A stretch of 64,000 nucleotides of DNA from Acephala macrosclerotiorum (GCA_014904845.1 MU119302.1:62001-126000); one strand, 5' to 3'. Positions 1 to 12,503 are shown, numbered from the stretch's first letter. Notes: a model not told the origin generated them from the sequence alone. Numbers and translations: made by a program.

Positions 1-218
1 GCGTTCTCAATTCTAGGAGAGAGTGCTTATACTGAGCTTCGGAATATGTGCACGAAATCTGCGCCAATCGATAAAGAAGATATCAAATCCTTTCCGCATG
101 CCTGGTTACACTGTTAGGACAGATATTTTAGCCAGAAGAATGTCTCTGGCCAAATTTCCGAACGTTGGCGCTGATTGCTGGGGCTGAGAGGAGAGGACTA
201 TTTATACAATCTTTTATA

Positions 219-842
219 GTGCTTAAGTAGCGTGATCAAAAATAATCACGTTAATTAATTAAAATTATAATTAATTTGATTAAATTAAATTAAATTATAA
301 TTAATTAAAATCTAAAAAATTATGATTATAATTATGATTATAATTATGATTATAATTATGATTATAATTATGATTATAATTAATTATAATCATAATTAAC
401 TATAATTAATTACGTAACTCTAGTAAAAAATAATACTTTTCGAAATTATAAAAACTTCATATATTAAAATAAGTTATATTTGATACAAAAAACTATAAAT
501 AATTTTATTTGATTTATAATAAAGTAACAAAGAGTCGAAGATTCGAAATAGAGAGTTAAATCGAAAATTCGGTATTTCGCTAAACTCGCTTATAGCGCGC
601 GATATTAGTTTTGTCCTAGCCTTGGAACTGCCGATTGATTAGATTTTAATTTAGAGCCTTTTGCGCTACTTCGGACGAAGCCGCATTTAGTCACGTGATA
701 ATCAAGTTAATGTAATATAATTATGATTAACTTGATTAGATTTAAATTAAATTATAATTAATAGTATATTTTTATAATTAAATTATGATTAACGACTTAT
801 AATCTAATTTAATCTAATCATTTATCACGCTGTGCTTAAGAC
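219..842. mobile_element. AT-rich decayed element with imperfect terminal inverted repeats
   Basis: Bases 221-240 (CTTAAG followed by GCGTGAT) reappear inverted at 821-840 (ATCACGC followed by CTTAAG), with small differences between the two halves. A TA dinucleotide sits just outside each end (217-218 and 843-844). The interior is almost pure A and T, apart from a small island around 530-700. This is the pattern of a Tc1/mariner-type or MITE insertion eroded by RIP. No transposase frame can be read. The TIR match is by eye and imperfect, so family assignment is uncertain. Confidence 0.45.
321..380. repeat. Five perfect copies of a 12-bp tandem repeat
   Basis: The unit TATGATTATAAT repeats five times without error from 321 to 380, inside the AT-rich element. 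It is a minisatellite of A/T only. The same short words, slightly altered, continue to about 410 and recur near 715-735. Confidence 0.9.
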
Positions 843-846
843 TAGT

Positions 847-2520
847 AAAAGGGAGCTAGGCAGTTTGATATTTTCAAATTATTATACATTTCCCCTCCAA
901 ATTAACGCAAGAGAATCACAAATGTGAATTTCCTGGACTTCTCGTTTTTCTCCTCGAGTATTACTCTACGGGGTATAAATATTATCCTCGCCGCCTGCGC
1001 ACCAGAGCTTTACAAACCAAGAAAGTGACGTCTCTGTATTAGGGAGCAAGAGGGGCAGGACCTGTAGCCGCGCAGAAAGATGCAAGATGCCGTCCTTGAG
1101 GTGCTATTACTGGGTCTCAACCGTGGCCCTCCGAAGTTGAAACGTTGGGAAGCGAAGCACTACTATGTCTTGGGAATGTCGTTGAATATGCTGAACATTG
1201 ATAACAAGTCGATTCGCGACAACAAGAACCCACATTCGCTAAGATGTCAGGAGCATAGGAGCATAGAAGCATAGGAGCATCTGAATTGAGACTCGAAAAC
1301 TTGCTTGAGCTCTGGTTCGCCACTAGATTTAGTATGAATCAGCCCCCAGCTTGAAATCACTAATTCTTTCGAAGTGGTCACGCTAGTTCACCCAACCACT
1401 GCAGACGACCTTTTAGTTTTTGTAGGAGACTGGGATGCAGGAATTATATATAGTCTTAATTACGATAAGGGAGAAAGGAGATCAACCCTCGACCTGGAAG
1501 CGCGACGCCATGCAAGTTCTTCAGGGTTGAATGCAGATTCACCTTCCAAGAAACGAGGCGAAAATAAATCCATCTCGCTTCTCAATCCCTTAAGGAAGTA
1601 TAAATAATCGTCTCCTTCTAGTAAGGAATGGCAACAAGAACGAGATGGATCCTTACAGAGTGAGAGGGTGTGCGGATGGCGAGATGGAAGTTGATGCCTA
1701 TCCCTCAGCATCAAGTCCAGACTAGTTGAGATGAGATCTAGGAACAGCTCGCCATCTCGCATGTGGGACTACCTATTGTTGAAATTGCTCGTTCTTAGTG
1801 TCAGGTAGAAGTAAAATTGACAGCAGTAACGGAGAATGACAAAGAAACACCACTCCCGACTCCAATGAAGAGCAGGAAGAAAATCAAGTTGAAACCGTAA
1901 AATGAGGAGTTTAAGTAGATGGAAGATAAAACACGGCATGAAGAGAGGAGGCTCGAAGACGTCGGAGCTGCGAAAACTCTGTTGCTGGTTGTTGCGGTCA
2001 ATTGTGGTTTGAACCTTACATGAAGAGGTAGAGGGCTATTTATAGCCAGATAACAGGAAGTTTCACGTGCAAGTCTAGTCCTTGCACCACTGATCTTTCC
2101 TCATCCGACGCTACTCACTAGGCAGAAATGATAACAGCCTGAAATGGACAGACTCTAACTCGAGAAGTTGAAGGTTGCCCGAAGCAAATCCACATGACGC
2201 TCGCCATGAGAAGCCCAAAGAGAAAACCGGTTTGGAGCCATTCTACGGTACAAAGATGAGAGAATCGGCCACCGCTCTTAGAACACTCATAAGTTTAAAA
2301 GTATGAAATTAGGAAGAAAGAGGCAAAAGATCAAAGAAGCGAAATTATCTACAAAATCAAAACGTCATGCATAAAATTCACTCCGCTACCCCACCGTAAA
2401 ATCCCCAAGCTTGACAGAACATTCTATTTTCCTTGCCCCATACATCCCATTACTCCACCCAATGTAAAATCAAACCATCTCCCACCAAAATGCACAAGCT
2501 CCCACCCTAAAAACAATCAA
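847..2520. other. Intergenic region, no supported gene
   Basis: Only short overlapping frames are present, none with recognisable content. A plus-strand TATA-like TATAAATA sits at about 975 and another at 1599-1606. An inverted one (CTATTTATAG) sits at 2036-2045. The frame 1801-2001 (-), 66 codons starting at a real ATG 35 bp downstream of that inverted TATA, has a hydrophobic centre. It is the only small gene candidate here, and I do not call it. Confidence 0.6.
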
Positions 2521-5500
2521 TCAAGAGTCCCTCTTCCGAGAACTCACCCTCTCACTCCTCTCCCTTGATACACTCAAATTCCTCACAGCCTGCTCCCTCA
2601 AGCTCCCCGGAATGTAAATCCCCGCCCTCGCCCTCTGCGTAACCTCATTATTCGCCTTATCGCCATCCACAGCACTCTCATCACTTAGCATCTGAAAAAT
2701 GCTCAAATTTTGGCTAAACGTCGAGTTACCCATTCTAGATTGAGAGCTAGATCGTGAGGCAGGGTTGGAGGTTGAGACGGGGGTGAATGGGGGGATGTGG
2801 GTTAAACTAGGGGGATTGCGGCGGAGAGGGGAGTCGGTGCGGGACGTTGGGCGGGGGTTGGATGCCGTGCGTGAGAGAGCGGAGGGAGTATCGGTGTGAG
2901 AGGTGGGTTTGGGTGGTGGGTTTGAGGGGTTTCGGCGGAGGGGGGAGTCGTTGCGGGATATCGTTGGAGGGGGGTTGGAGGGATTTCGTCGTAACGGAGA
3001 TAGTGTCTTTTCTCGTATCTCTTCTGCTGTTGGTATGGCGGAGAGATCAACGGGGTTTAGACGGAGAGGCGACATTGTTCTGTCACGGCTGTCGACTTGG
3101 TTTGGTGGTGCTTCCTTTTCATCTTCCACAGTATCTAATGCAAGCTGTGACCTTCTCGATTGAGCGATAGCAGAGAGTCTTGCTTCGATGAGGTCTGAGG
3201 TTCGAATCATTGATCGTCCTCTCTGCTGCCGCCCATCGTCTTCGGGAGGCTCGGCGATTACGGTCTCGCCTTCGCGCTCGGCTAGTAGCGAGTTGATGTT
3301 TCGAGTTTGAGGATTCATTCGGAGAGGAGAAATCTCCCGCTCTTCGATCACCATTGATGAAATTGAAGGCGGGGCGGGCGATGGGTCATGGGCTTCCGGC
3401 TCAAGTTCCGAGAAGACAAATTGAGCAGGTTCAGGGTTTGGGGAAAAGAGGTCCGACTCCCGTTCCACACTCGAACTTCGAAGGAATGGCGAGAGTGTCG
3501 TTTCCCTCGGCTCAATCGTCGCAGGGCGTTCTTCTCTAGATGATTCTACTTCCCTCACGGGAGACGCAACTCTGACTAGCGATGCTGGGCTTAGAGGCGC
3601 TGGTGTCAACGCCCTCCCCATCTCAGCCTTCGCCACTCTATTTTCCTCCCCCTTTGAAAACTCAATCCCACTTAACTCCGTGCCATATCCAGCCGACGAC
3701 AACACCCTCCCAACGTCAACAATTTCCGGATCCGCAGCCCTAAAATCCGTCCAAAACAATGGCTTATCGGCAATGTATTCATTCTGCCGTGCAACCTGTC
3801 TCAACACTGCGTCGATTTCAGGCATCGTGCTGTTTCGTGCTTGTTCTAAGTTGTCGTCGCGGTTCAGAAGGGCGAGGGTTTGCGGGGAGGGTTTGCGGGT
3901 GCTTTGGGGTGGGAGGAGGGACTCGAGATTGGTTAGGGTTAGGGAGATTTCTGGTGTGGTGGTGGGGGTTGGTGGTTGAGGTTTGGGCTGAGGTGATCGA
4001 GGAAGAATTTCTGGAGCTGGTTCTTCGAATGGTGGTTGACGGGGCTTTTCATTCAGTGGTGAGATTAGCTCTTCGACCTTTTCTTGAGTCTGTGTTTGAA
4101 TCTGTTCTACCGGCTCCGGGACTGTCTCCTCAACTACTTTCTCAATAGGCTCTACGGCTATTCTTTCGACCGGTATGGCAATTGGCTCCAACGCAAAGCT
4201 CTCCACGGGAGAAGTAATAGAATTAAATGGACTAATCACATCTCGTTTATGTAACTCTTCTGGAGGCGCCAGGTTTTTGAGCGCTTGAAGGGTTTCCTCA
4301 TGCACTTCAGAAGCAAGCCGCTCCTCAGTCGCTTCTAACCGAACTGTGTCTTCAAAAGGATCGGGGATCTCTTTCTCGGGTGTCACATCAACGAAAGGAT
4401 CCTCCAGGGCCACCTCAGTGACAATAGGTTCCGGATCAGGTGAAGTAGGTCGGACTTCGATCCCGGAATCCCCATCGGAGCTCGGAATCGACAACCTCTG
4501 AATAATTTTCGAGGGCGTCTTAGATTTCCTAGTAAGAGTCTGCTCCAAATCAAAAAAGTGGAATGTAGGCGTTTCTCTCTTCGGTCCCTTGCGTGGTGGA
4601 GGTGTGACGACGGTTGTGGGAGGATTATCAACCAGATTCGTGGTACTTGTCGCTAAAGGCCACGTTGTGAGGTCTGTTGTCGATGGTGTTGGATCTTTGA
4701 AGGGATCTTCTGCTTTCCCGGAGAAGTTGAAACCAGGAGCCCACGCCGTTTGTCTTGAAGTCGAACGATCGTGATCAGCCTGCTTGACCCCCTTCACCAC
4801 CAGCGGCGGAGTCATAACAACCTCCTCCATCGGCAGTCGCATTGCGGGTTGACTAGGAGGTGGAGTATCAGAGCGCTTCGTAGGATTAAACTTAATCGTC
4901 ATTACATTCCCGGTTCTGAACGTGGAGCTTAATCTGGACGGCATGTCCATCTCTCTCGGACTGCGAGCAACATCTTTCTCATCTAGGTAACTGTCTCTTT
5001 CTTGTTTCTTCCTCTTCATGCGGATGATTATTAAGTAGAGGACGAACGAGAGGAGGATGGATCCGACGACAGCGCCGATAACGATGGCTGCTATCTGGGT
5101 TGGGGTGAGGAAGATAGTTGGTGTGGGGAGGATGGCTGGCGAAGTCTGTAGTGGGTGTTAGTCATGCATATTTAGGAGAGGAGTGAAGAGGGGAGCGGTA
5201 CGTACAGATGGGGTAGAGGTTGAGATAGAGGGTGAGTTTTGAGTTGCGGTTGCTGCGGAGGCGAGGATCGATGATGCCTGGGCTGCCGCAGAGCCAGTTG
5301 CTGAGGCGAGGGCTAATTTTGCGGCAGCGATGGCAGCTGATGCTGAAGACTATTCCAATGTGTTAACAGTCACTGTAAATCGTCGGAAAAGGAGAAATTG
5401 TAACCTGGATCGAAACCACACTGGCTTGCAACACGGACAAACTCGCACTGAGCGTAGAAACATCACTAAGAGAAGCCGAAGAAACGCTCGTCAACCCCGA

Positions 5501-6073
5501 GTTCAAGCTTGTGATTGTGGATGAAGCACTGGTTAACGCCAAGTTCGCAAGATCCAAGTTTGAGCTCACTGTACTCGCGCTCAACTGTGCGCTCGATAAC
5601 TGTGCTTGTGCAGTGTTTACTGCCAAATTTGCCAAGGTGAGACTCGAGAAGGCTGATGATGTAACGACACTGGCGCTCGAAGAGATGACAGATATTGTGG
5701 ACGTGGCCGAGTTGTTGGCTGATATGATGGCATTGGTCTTGTCAATAAAGGCTTGTTGAAGTTGTTGGGAGAAGGTGGCGTTGAGCGCGATGATGGTTCT
5801 GGAGATCTCAACTGTTGCTCTGTTGACGGAGGCGGCGATGAGATTGGAGCAGTCTTGAGGATTGTTTTGTCGAAGCTCAAGAGGGACATATGGTGGTGTG
5901 GTAATGAGTGCATCTTGAGGACGGCTCGCGGTTTGCTTGGCTGATGCCAACGACGGTGAAGGTTGGACATCATTCTCATTGTCGAATACTAGATCTTCAA
6001 GATTATTAAATATTGCAAGTAGAGAACGACGGCCTTCTTCCAGAGAGTTGTCGACATCGATGTGGCCAGCCAT
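2521..6073 (-). CDS. Single-pass membrane protein with long proline-rich cytoplasmic tail
   Basis: I join three exons: 6073-5405, 5349-5206 and 5145-2521. The introns are 5350-5404 and 5146-5205 (donor GTACGT, acceptor CTACAG). Phases agree and give 1145 residues. Residues 1-285 are Ala/Ser/Thr-rich with heptad-like stretches. Residues about 289-312 are a clear transmembrane helix (IAAIVIGAVVGSILLSF), followed by the basic stop-transfer RMKRKK. The remaining 830 residues are Pro/Ser/Glu-rich and probably disordered. They carry three DPF tripeptides and, near the C-terminus, five copies of SPLRxNP. The layout suggests a plasma-membrane protein with an outside Ser/Thr-rich domain and a cytoplasmic docking tail. 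No signal peptide follows the chosen ATG, so a further upstream exon is possible. The first donor (GTTACA) is weak. I do not recognise the family. Confidence 0.75.
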
Positions 6074-9000
6074 CGAAAGTGCTGAAAATGATCAACCCAT
6101 GCCTAGACGGCCTTGTGATGAAAATCAGAGGAGCATTCATGATAGCTGCGGCCAGACGGGGAAAACTGAATGGCGTGGACTTTCCTCCGAACGCACGAGG
6201 TATCCACATATTGCCATCCGAATCCAATTCATCGACTTTCGTCGTGGAACAATTCTGCGACCTTGGTCTCCTGATGGCCTCTTCTCCATGATGAGTCGCT
6301 TACATCAGACGAAGGCGATCTCGCTATGAGCCACCTCGTGTCAACGTGGATCTCCAGGTAAACTCTCCTAGAATTCTCCTAGTGATTGGCTCGTATCGAC
6401 TTGTTTATTGGTGATCGTTGAAGGTCGCATTAATTCCCGAATGTTTGGAACAAGATATTTGTTTCGTTAATGCTCTGCCTGAACCGAGTGAAACAGTGCC
6501 AAGAGCTGTCGTCCAGTTGGAATATCTGGAAACAGCAAAAGCAACGAAAAATTAGTGTTCGCAAACAATGCCCATGCTTCGCGAACGATACCGGTAGTAT
6601 TATCAGAGCCAAACCGGATGAGTAAACGATGTTTGTGAGATTGACTTTGTGACTTTCTGGGGCGTGGATTGAAGTCGCTGGAATGGAAGAACTGGTAAGC
6701 ACAGCGATTGGATTACCCAAACCTCAGACCTCGAAAGCATAATAGTCCATGAGGAGGATGCTTCGTCTAGAAACTTTGTTTTCGTGTTCAACTTGCCCTG
6801 ACTTCGGCATGATAGAGAATGATCTAACTCGAAGCCTTGTTCTCCGATTTCATTGACGGAGTACTGTCGTGATGTGAGGCTATAAGTTGTAGAACAAAGC
6901 ATGCAAGTCTTGTTCAAGAGGTAGTGGAGCAGTGTATTTGAAGTTCGCAGGAAAAGTCGAAGGTTTGATCTTCGTTTCGACATCCACGGCTGAGAATGTA
7001 TCTCGTGTTAAGTGGACGCCAATGCTATGAGATTCTCCAACTTTTCGAGTCTGTTTGGAGATGCGCATTATGGGGAAGAAATTGCGATCGTGTGAAATTT
7101 TCTGAAGCAAGAATGCGCCGCAGTGGAAAAGTATATTATGGGGAAGGAGAACGAGTTGATCATTCTGGATGTGTGAGGTGGTTTGATCATTTGTTCCAGC
7201 GAAGAAAAGCAACTTGAAGCGGACCCCACTTCTCGAGGGCATGCCAATTGACTCCAAGTGGATGTTAGATCTTAGTGTAGAAGCAACACGTGAGGAAGGT
7301 GCCAATTGGAAGATGCCTGATGAGTAACAATAGGAAGCGTTGGAAATTGAACTGTGGGGAAGCCACACAAGACAGTCTTCCTCACCAAACAAGAACATCG
7401 CGATAGTCGACTTTCTGGGTGTTTGCACCTTCGCCACTATGGTGATCATAGAAGTGCTGCATCCAATCGCACAACAGCCTGACAGAAACCTACTTGGGTC
7501 TCCTGCTCGAGTATGGTATCTGCTATTCTGTATGGTTCTTGCTCGGCTCTGCCGTCCAGATTGCGGCGTGCACCGGGTTTGTCTTTGCTTGTGGTTTCGC
7601 ATTTTATAGTGTGTCTGGTCCATCGGTACCATTCTTCCCTCGAGTGTTCTGCTTCTTCATCTCGCCCGTATTCTTCACCTTGATCGTCGCTCGTCGCAGT
7701 ATTGACCTCGAATTCCCGCACTCCAGTCTGCTTGGACTGCGCGGAAGAGAGTTTTGGCGGTGTTCTTAGCCTTCTCTGTTCCACTACCATCGGTCTTCTA
7801 TCGTCTTGAAATGTGCATACGTCGTGATCCCATGCTTTCGAGCTCTGTCCTCTTTTGTCCTATTCGTGTGGCCCTTTCGTCTGATTCTTCCCAAACACGG
7901 TTTCCTTGCAGGCCACATGCAGCATCCCGAGACATGCATCTTCCTTCCATCTCCAAGCAGAACACGAAGTATGGAAGGCCGCAACGTCCTATCAAATCTA
8001 TCTTCTCGACAACTCAATATCCATTGCAACCCACCAAGACGCAGCATGCCGTCGTCATTTCAAGTGCATCTGCACCGCATCTTGCATCTTGCATCTCAAA
8101 GCTTATTGTTTGCGATGGTCAACTCGTGGCCCCTATTGGATGCAGAAGCTGACACCACCGCGGCGGGACGGCAAGCCAGGTATCGTTCCGTTCCTCCCTA
8201 GGGTGCCACCAGGCCTCGATGCTGGTTGACGTGGTTGACTTGGGCTCTCCGATCAACCATTTCGAGCGCAATACTCGTAGCATCTCGCCGTCGAGGTTCT
8301 GGCAGATGAAAAGAAGAGAGGTGGTCGTCGACAATAGGGGAAATACCCTAAGCATCCCAGCACTTGCAGCATCCACGCACAATGGATTCACATCATCGCC
8401 CACACCCACAGACCCAGTAGATTGGAAGCGATTCAGCTGTCGTGGCGCATCATCACTGGCCGGGATCATTGATGGATCAAGGGCTTGTGAGGCGAGGAAG
8501 GGTCCGGCGCTGTTCTGTGTTGGTGTGTTCGACCGGTCCCAGCCTCCCCATTTTTCCCTGGCCTGAGCTGCAATTTACCAAGATTCTCTCCTCCGCGAAA
8601 AGACTCCGAGACATTGTGTCAGCTTCCAACGGATTGTGACGAGTTGCCATCAGGAGATTGTGACCATGAGGGTTGACTGAAAAAGAAGTGAGGAATGAAT
8701 GGTATGAGAGTGAGTGTTCGCAGAGCAAGCAGGACCGTTGGGACCAAAGGTTATGCACGAGCGTTCGTTCGTGCCCACTCGTACCTGGGACTCGAAAAAA
8801 AAAACGAACCCAGTTCCCTCTGGCAGCACCATCATCGAATGCACCGGATCTCGCAATCAGCAATTGAAAGCCATCTTGGCCGAGCATGATCTCTTCAACG
8901 AAACAATCGCATTCTCTGGATTCTAATCTGTCCAACAGTGTGGGTAAAGGGACTGGTGTGCGTTGTGAACGGGAGAGAGTTGGGTTTGGGCTTCTCTGAC

Positions 9001-9126
9001 GTGGGTTGTTGGGTAGAGCTGTGACTTTGCGATAGACTCGACACCGACTACCAGCAAACGACGCAACAATCATTCACCGAATAGTCGCGTGCGCCTCTGA
9101 ATCGCGAAGAGCGCGTCGGCATTTCT
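6074..9126. other. 3-kb region without a supportable gene
   Basis: Overlapping frames occur on both strands (for example 6880-7632 minus, 250 codons, and 8477-9073 minus, 198 codons). None shows a recognisable domain, a periodic pattern or consistent splice sites. Composition is not AT-shifted. The region may hold long UTRs of the two flanking genes, a non-coding RNA or fast-evolving genes. I see no support for any of these. Confidence 0.5.
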
Positions 9127-9393
9127 ATGTTCTCGTATCAACGCCTTCATCACCATCGCGGTTTATGCTTGGGTTAGTTTTTCTTGCGCGCTGGACCTCG
9201 CCTGGCCTCCCGACTTTCACGCTCACAACCCAACCTCCCAATTTCTTCAACACTGCCAATTCAATCAAGACTCCTTGCCACGCTCTTTTTCGCACACCAA
9301 AACTCCTTCCCAACCTTTTTTCTTGCTCTGAGATACCCACATTCCTCGATCCCAGATTCAGGACCGCAAGGAAGCACTACCTTGTACCAGTGA

Positions 9394-11784
9394 CACTGGT
9401 CCCACCAACAGCTACGTCTTTTGCCCTGTGAGGGTCATTCAACCCTCGCCTTCGCCTTGTCTACCTCTGCCCCAACACCATTGCTCGCAGCCGCGCTGAC
9501 GACCCCAATTCCACCACCATCTAACGACTCTTACGACGTACACGATCACGAACCGGTTACGCCCACACCAGCGCAGCGCCAGCAGCCTGCTCGATCCCTC
9601 CGACGAACACACATTGAAGCGGTCTCTCCTGGCATCTCGCCTCCGCCTCGAGTTCGCTTTGCACAAGAACAAGCGAGAGGTAGCGAATTCGTCCATGATT
9701 TCGAAGACGACCTAACTTCTACCCAACTAGCTTCCTCTTCCCAGCAAATCTCACCAGAAGCTGAACGACGTCCACACAGAGCTTTACGAATCTCTAGAAA
9801 CACTGCAAGTGCTATCTTGTACACTCTGGAGGAAGCTTTGCGACACCCGCACGCCTTCACGCCTGATCTGGTCGAAGAGAACGCCCAAATGTCCGATCTA
9901 CTTGGTGGGGGTCCATCTGCCTCTGCCGGTAATGGCCGCAGCGGCAATGGGAGAACCCCACAAGCTGCTCCCGGTACGACTGGTTCGCCCAGTGGTATTA
10001 AGGGGCCCCGAGATATTATGCGAGAACGACAAGCCCGTGAAGCAAGACGAAAGGCAGAACAAGATGAGAAAGCAGCCTCAGAAAGAAGACGAGCCGCAGA
10101 AGAGCAGCGGTTAATTGAGGAGGAGAGAAGACGACGAGAAGCTGCTGGCGCTCCGCAGAGAGGGAGTGGAGATAATACACAGAGAACATCTGGTGGCACG
10201 ACAGGTCAGCGCATCTCAGATAATTCGCAAAGATCGCAGCGAACATCTGGCGGTGGTCCAGCAGGTGGTAGCAATCAACCACTGCGGGGCGTCGGTCAAG
10301 GTGGTAGCGCGATTGGTGGTGACAATGCAGGTGGCAGTAGACCAAGACCATCACAGGCCCAGCAACCGCAAGCAAGACCTGTTCAGCCACAGCCGTCGAC
10401 ACGACCAAGAGCCGACACAGGACCTAGCGCCGCCGCAGGACCCTCTGGAACTCAACCATCAAATCCAACTGAAATACCACCGACAAGATCGTCGTTTCCT
10501 CATGCCTTCGAAAGATGGGAGACTTTGTCGGCTCATTGGGAGGGTCTGACTTCATTCTGGATTCGACGACTTGAAGAAAACAGCATTGAAGTTGGCCGTG
10601 ACCCCTTGTCACAACAACTTTCACGACAAGTCACCGATCTGTCAGCTGCCGGTGCAAATCTCTTCCACGCAGTTGTTGAACTACAACGATTGCGTGCTTC
10701 TTCTGAACGCAAATTCCAAAGATGGTTCTTTGAAACACGTGCCGAACAAGAGCGCGCTCAAGAGATCCAAGCAATGACACAGGCAGCCCTTGATGAAGAA
10801 CGCAGCGCGCGTCAAAACGACATCAAACGCATTGCTGAGCTGGAGGAAACCATCCGCAACCAAAAACCAAACGCCCAAGTAGAAAAGCAGCTCGCAGAGA
10901 TGAAGCGCGAACTCCAGATCTCAAAGGAGGAAGCTCGTCGTGCATGGGAGGAGCTCGGTCGACGTGAGCAAGAAGAACGTGAACGAACTGCTTCTCTTCG
11001 AGACGGCCAACCAACTCTCGTCGGTGGTGTCCAAGTTGTTCCCATGATGCAAGGTGTTCCCAGCCGTCATGGCAGCGCTCGCGACAGACCTCAGACCCGA
11101 GGGGACACCCAGCCAGAAGGTCCAATCTCCGAAGAAAGCGGCTACTCAGAGTATGTGCGTGCTCAACGTGAACCAGCGGATCCCTTTGTCTCAACCACTA
11201 CCGCATCCTCTTCTCACCAACATCCAGCGACTTCCGCCTACCCAGGCACCCACCCAGCATTCACGAACTCCTCCCCTCAAGGTCCAGCACCAGCTGTCCA
11301 ACCAACCTCAACCGGTGTTTTCTACCAACAACAGCAAGGCACCTCTCTCCACCCCTCTGAAGCTGAGCGTGCCCCCTCCGAAGGCGGTTTCTCTGAAGAA
11401 GCAGAATATGAAATCGACAGCCAAGGACAATTCATCCGCGACGCCCGCGGCAACAAAGTCAGATACCAAGCCCCCGCCTCGGACGAAGACGACGATGAAT
11501 ACGAGGTCTCTGAGCAGCGTGAACGAGACACTACCAATATTGCGGGATATGGACAAGTGACTGTACCTGGTGCTGTCAGCTCAGCTGGTGGAAGAACTGC
11601 TGGATCGACGAGTACGCCAAGTATGGGTCCTCCGGTTGATTATTCGGGGCAGGGGTATGGGGGTACGCAGGAGTGGTCGGCGGTTCCGAGACATCATCAT
11701 CCGACTAGGTTGAGTGATGTGTTGGAGGAGGATGAGAGGAGCAGAACTAGTGCGAGCCAGGTCAGTCGTAGGACCGATCTGTAA
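9394..11784 (+). CDS. Coiled-coil, low-complexity fungal protein (start unresolved)
   Basis: One frame is open from 9394 to the stop at 11782-11784, about 790 codons. No ATG lies near the 5' end: the first in-frame ATG is at 9889. The sequence before it looks coding, with a conserved-looking stretch ending in LEEALRHPHAFTPDLVEENA. A short spliced upstream exon is therefore likely. One candidate is the ATG at 9127 followed by a GTTAGT donor at 9173, but I cannot fix the acceptor. Counting from 9421, residues about 203-243 form a highly charged Arg/Glu coiled coil. Residues 359-390 form a Trp-rich segment (FERWETLSAHWEGLTSFWIRR). Residues 426-525 form a long coiled coil. The tail is Gln/Pro/Ser-rich with an acidic patch. 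Length and layout suggest a scaffold protein. Function is unknown. Confidence 0.7.
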   Translation, partial: HWSHQQLRLLPCEGHSTLAFALSTSAPTPLLAAALTTPIPPPSNDSYDVHDHEPVTPTPAQRQQPARSLRRTHIEAVSPGISPPPRVRFAQEQARGSEFVHDFEDDLTSTQLASSSQQISPEAERRPHRALRISRNTASAILYTLEEALRHPHAFTPDLVEENAQMSDLLGGGPSASAGNGRSGNGRTPQAAPGTTGSPSGIKGPRDIMRERQAREARRKAEQDEKAASERRRAAEEQRLIEEERRRREAAGAPQRGSGDNTQRTSGGTTGQRISDNSQRSQRTSGGGPAGGSNQPLRGVGQGGSAIGGDNAGGSRPRPSQAQQPQARPVQPQPSTRPRADTGPSAAAGPSGTQPSNPTEIPPTRSSFPHAFERWETLSAHWEGLTSFWIRRLEENSIEVGRDPLSQQLSRQVTDLSAAGANLFHAVVELQRLRASSERKFQRWFFETRAEQERAQEIQAMTQAALDEERSARQNDIKRIAELEETIRNQKPNAQVEKQLAEMKRELQISKEEARRAWEELGRREQEERERTASLRDGQPTLVGGVQVVPMMQGVPSRHGSARDRPQTRGDTQPEGPISEESGYSEYVRAQREPADPFVSTTTASSSHQHPATSAYPGTHPAFTNSSPQGPAPAVQPTSTGVFYQQQQGTSLHPSEAERAPSEGGFSEEAEYEIDSQGQFIRDARGNKVRYQAPASDEDDDEYEVSEQRERDTTNIAGYGQVTVPGAVSSAGGRTAGSTSTPSMGPPVDYSGQGYGGTQEWSAVPRHHHPTRLSDVLEEDERSRTSASQVSRRTDL

Positions 11785-12503
11785 GGAGTCGGGCGAGATT
11801 GTGGGACATTGTTGATAGATTTGTTGAGTCTGGGAGTCCATATGGAATCGGAGCGTGGGCACGGATGCATGTCTGGCGTCTGGTGTAAGTGGTGGTGTTT
11901 TGACATCCTTTGTTTGTGTAGCAGATTGAGCGGGGAGCTGGATGTTTGGCTGTACTGAAAGAGTTGGGAAATTATGAGCATTGCATTGCCATTGCATTCA
12001 ATTGAGCTTGTAGGAGTAACTATGTGCATAGAAAAATTTGCTGGGCTGAGGGCGTGGCATTGTCCTTAGATACTTAACGAAAAGATATTACATCGTACTT
12101 CACCTTCGCTATGTCCTCTGGAATGTGCTTTAGGCTGTTTTAGGAATGCTAGAAAGCCGCCCATAATTGTCCCTGGATCTCTGTGACATTGATCTTCATT
12201 TGTTTATGCAAGAGGCAAACAAAATCATCATTATCTTGCCCGCTTCATCCCCAGCATCTTGGTCAACTCAGTCACGTGCTCAAAGACATTGTGTTGCACA
12301 TCGCACTTTTGCTGGACATTGATGTCTCTCTGTGCCTACCTTTGGTCGCCCAACCAGAAATCTGTCCAACAAAATCATGCCCAGCAAGATTTGTTCCATC
12401 CAGATGTTCTCTGATCAGATTTCAGTTGACCCAACACGAGCAGCTTTCGAGGCTCAGTCATTTACCGGCCAAATGTTCTTCCGCCCGAAAGCTCTAATCC
12501 AAA
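11785..12503. other. Intergenic region between coiled-coil gene and SCO1
   Basis: The two plus-strand genes are about 720 bp apart. The sequence is pyrimidine-rich towards the Sco1 start and holds no frame that looks coding. It presumably contains the 3' UTR of the first gene and the promoter of the second. Confidence 0.6.

Noticed and set aside
6880..7632. 250-codon minus-strand open frame
   Set aside because: No recognisable domain, starts and ends without matching signals, and shadow frames of similar quality run on the other strand.
7494..7769. Hydrophobic 91-codon plus frame that could be a membrane protein
   Set aside because: The hydrophobicity comes from T-rich sequence. No supporting exon or start context.
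8477..9073. 198-codon minus-strand open frame
   Set aside because: Irregular composition, overlapping plus-strand frames of similar length, no motif.
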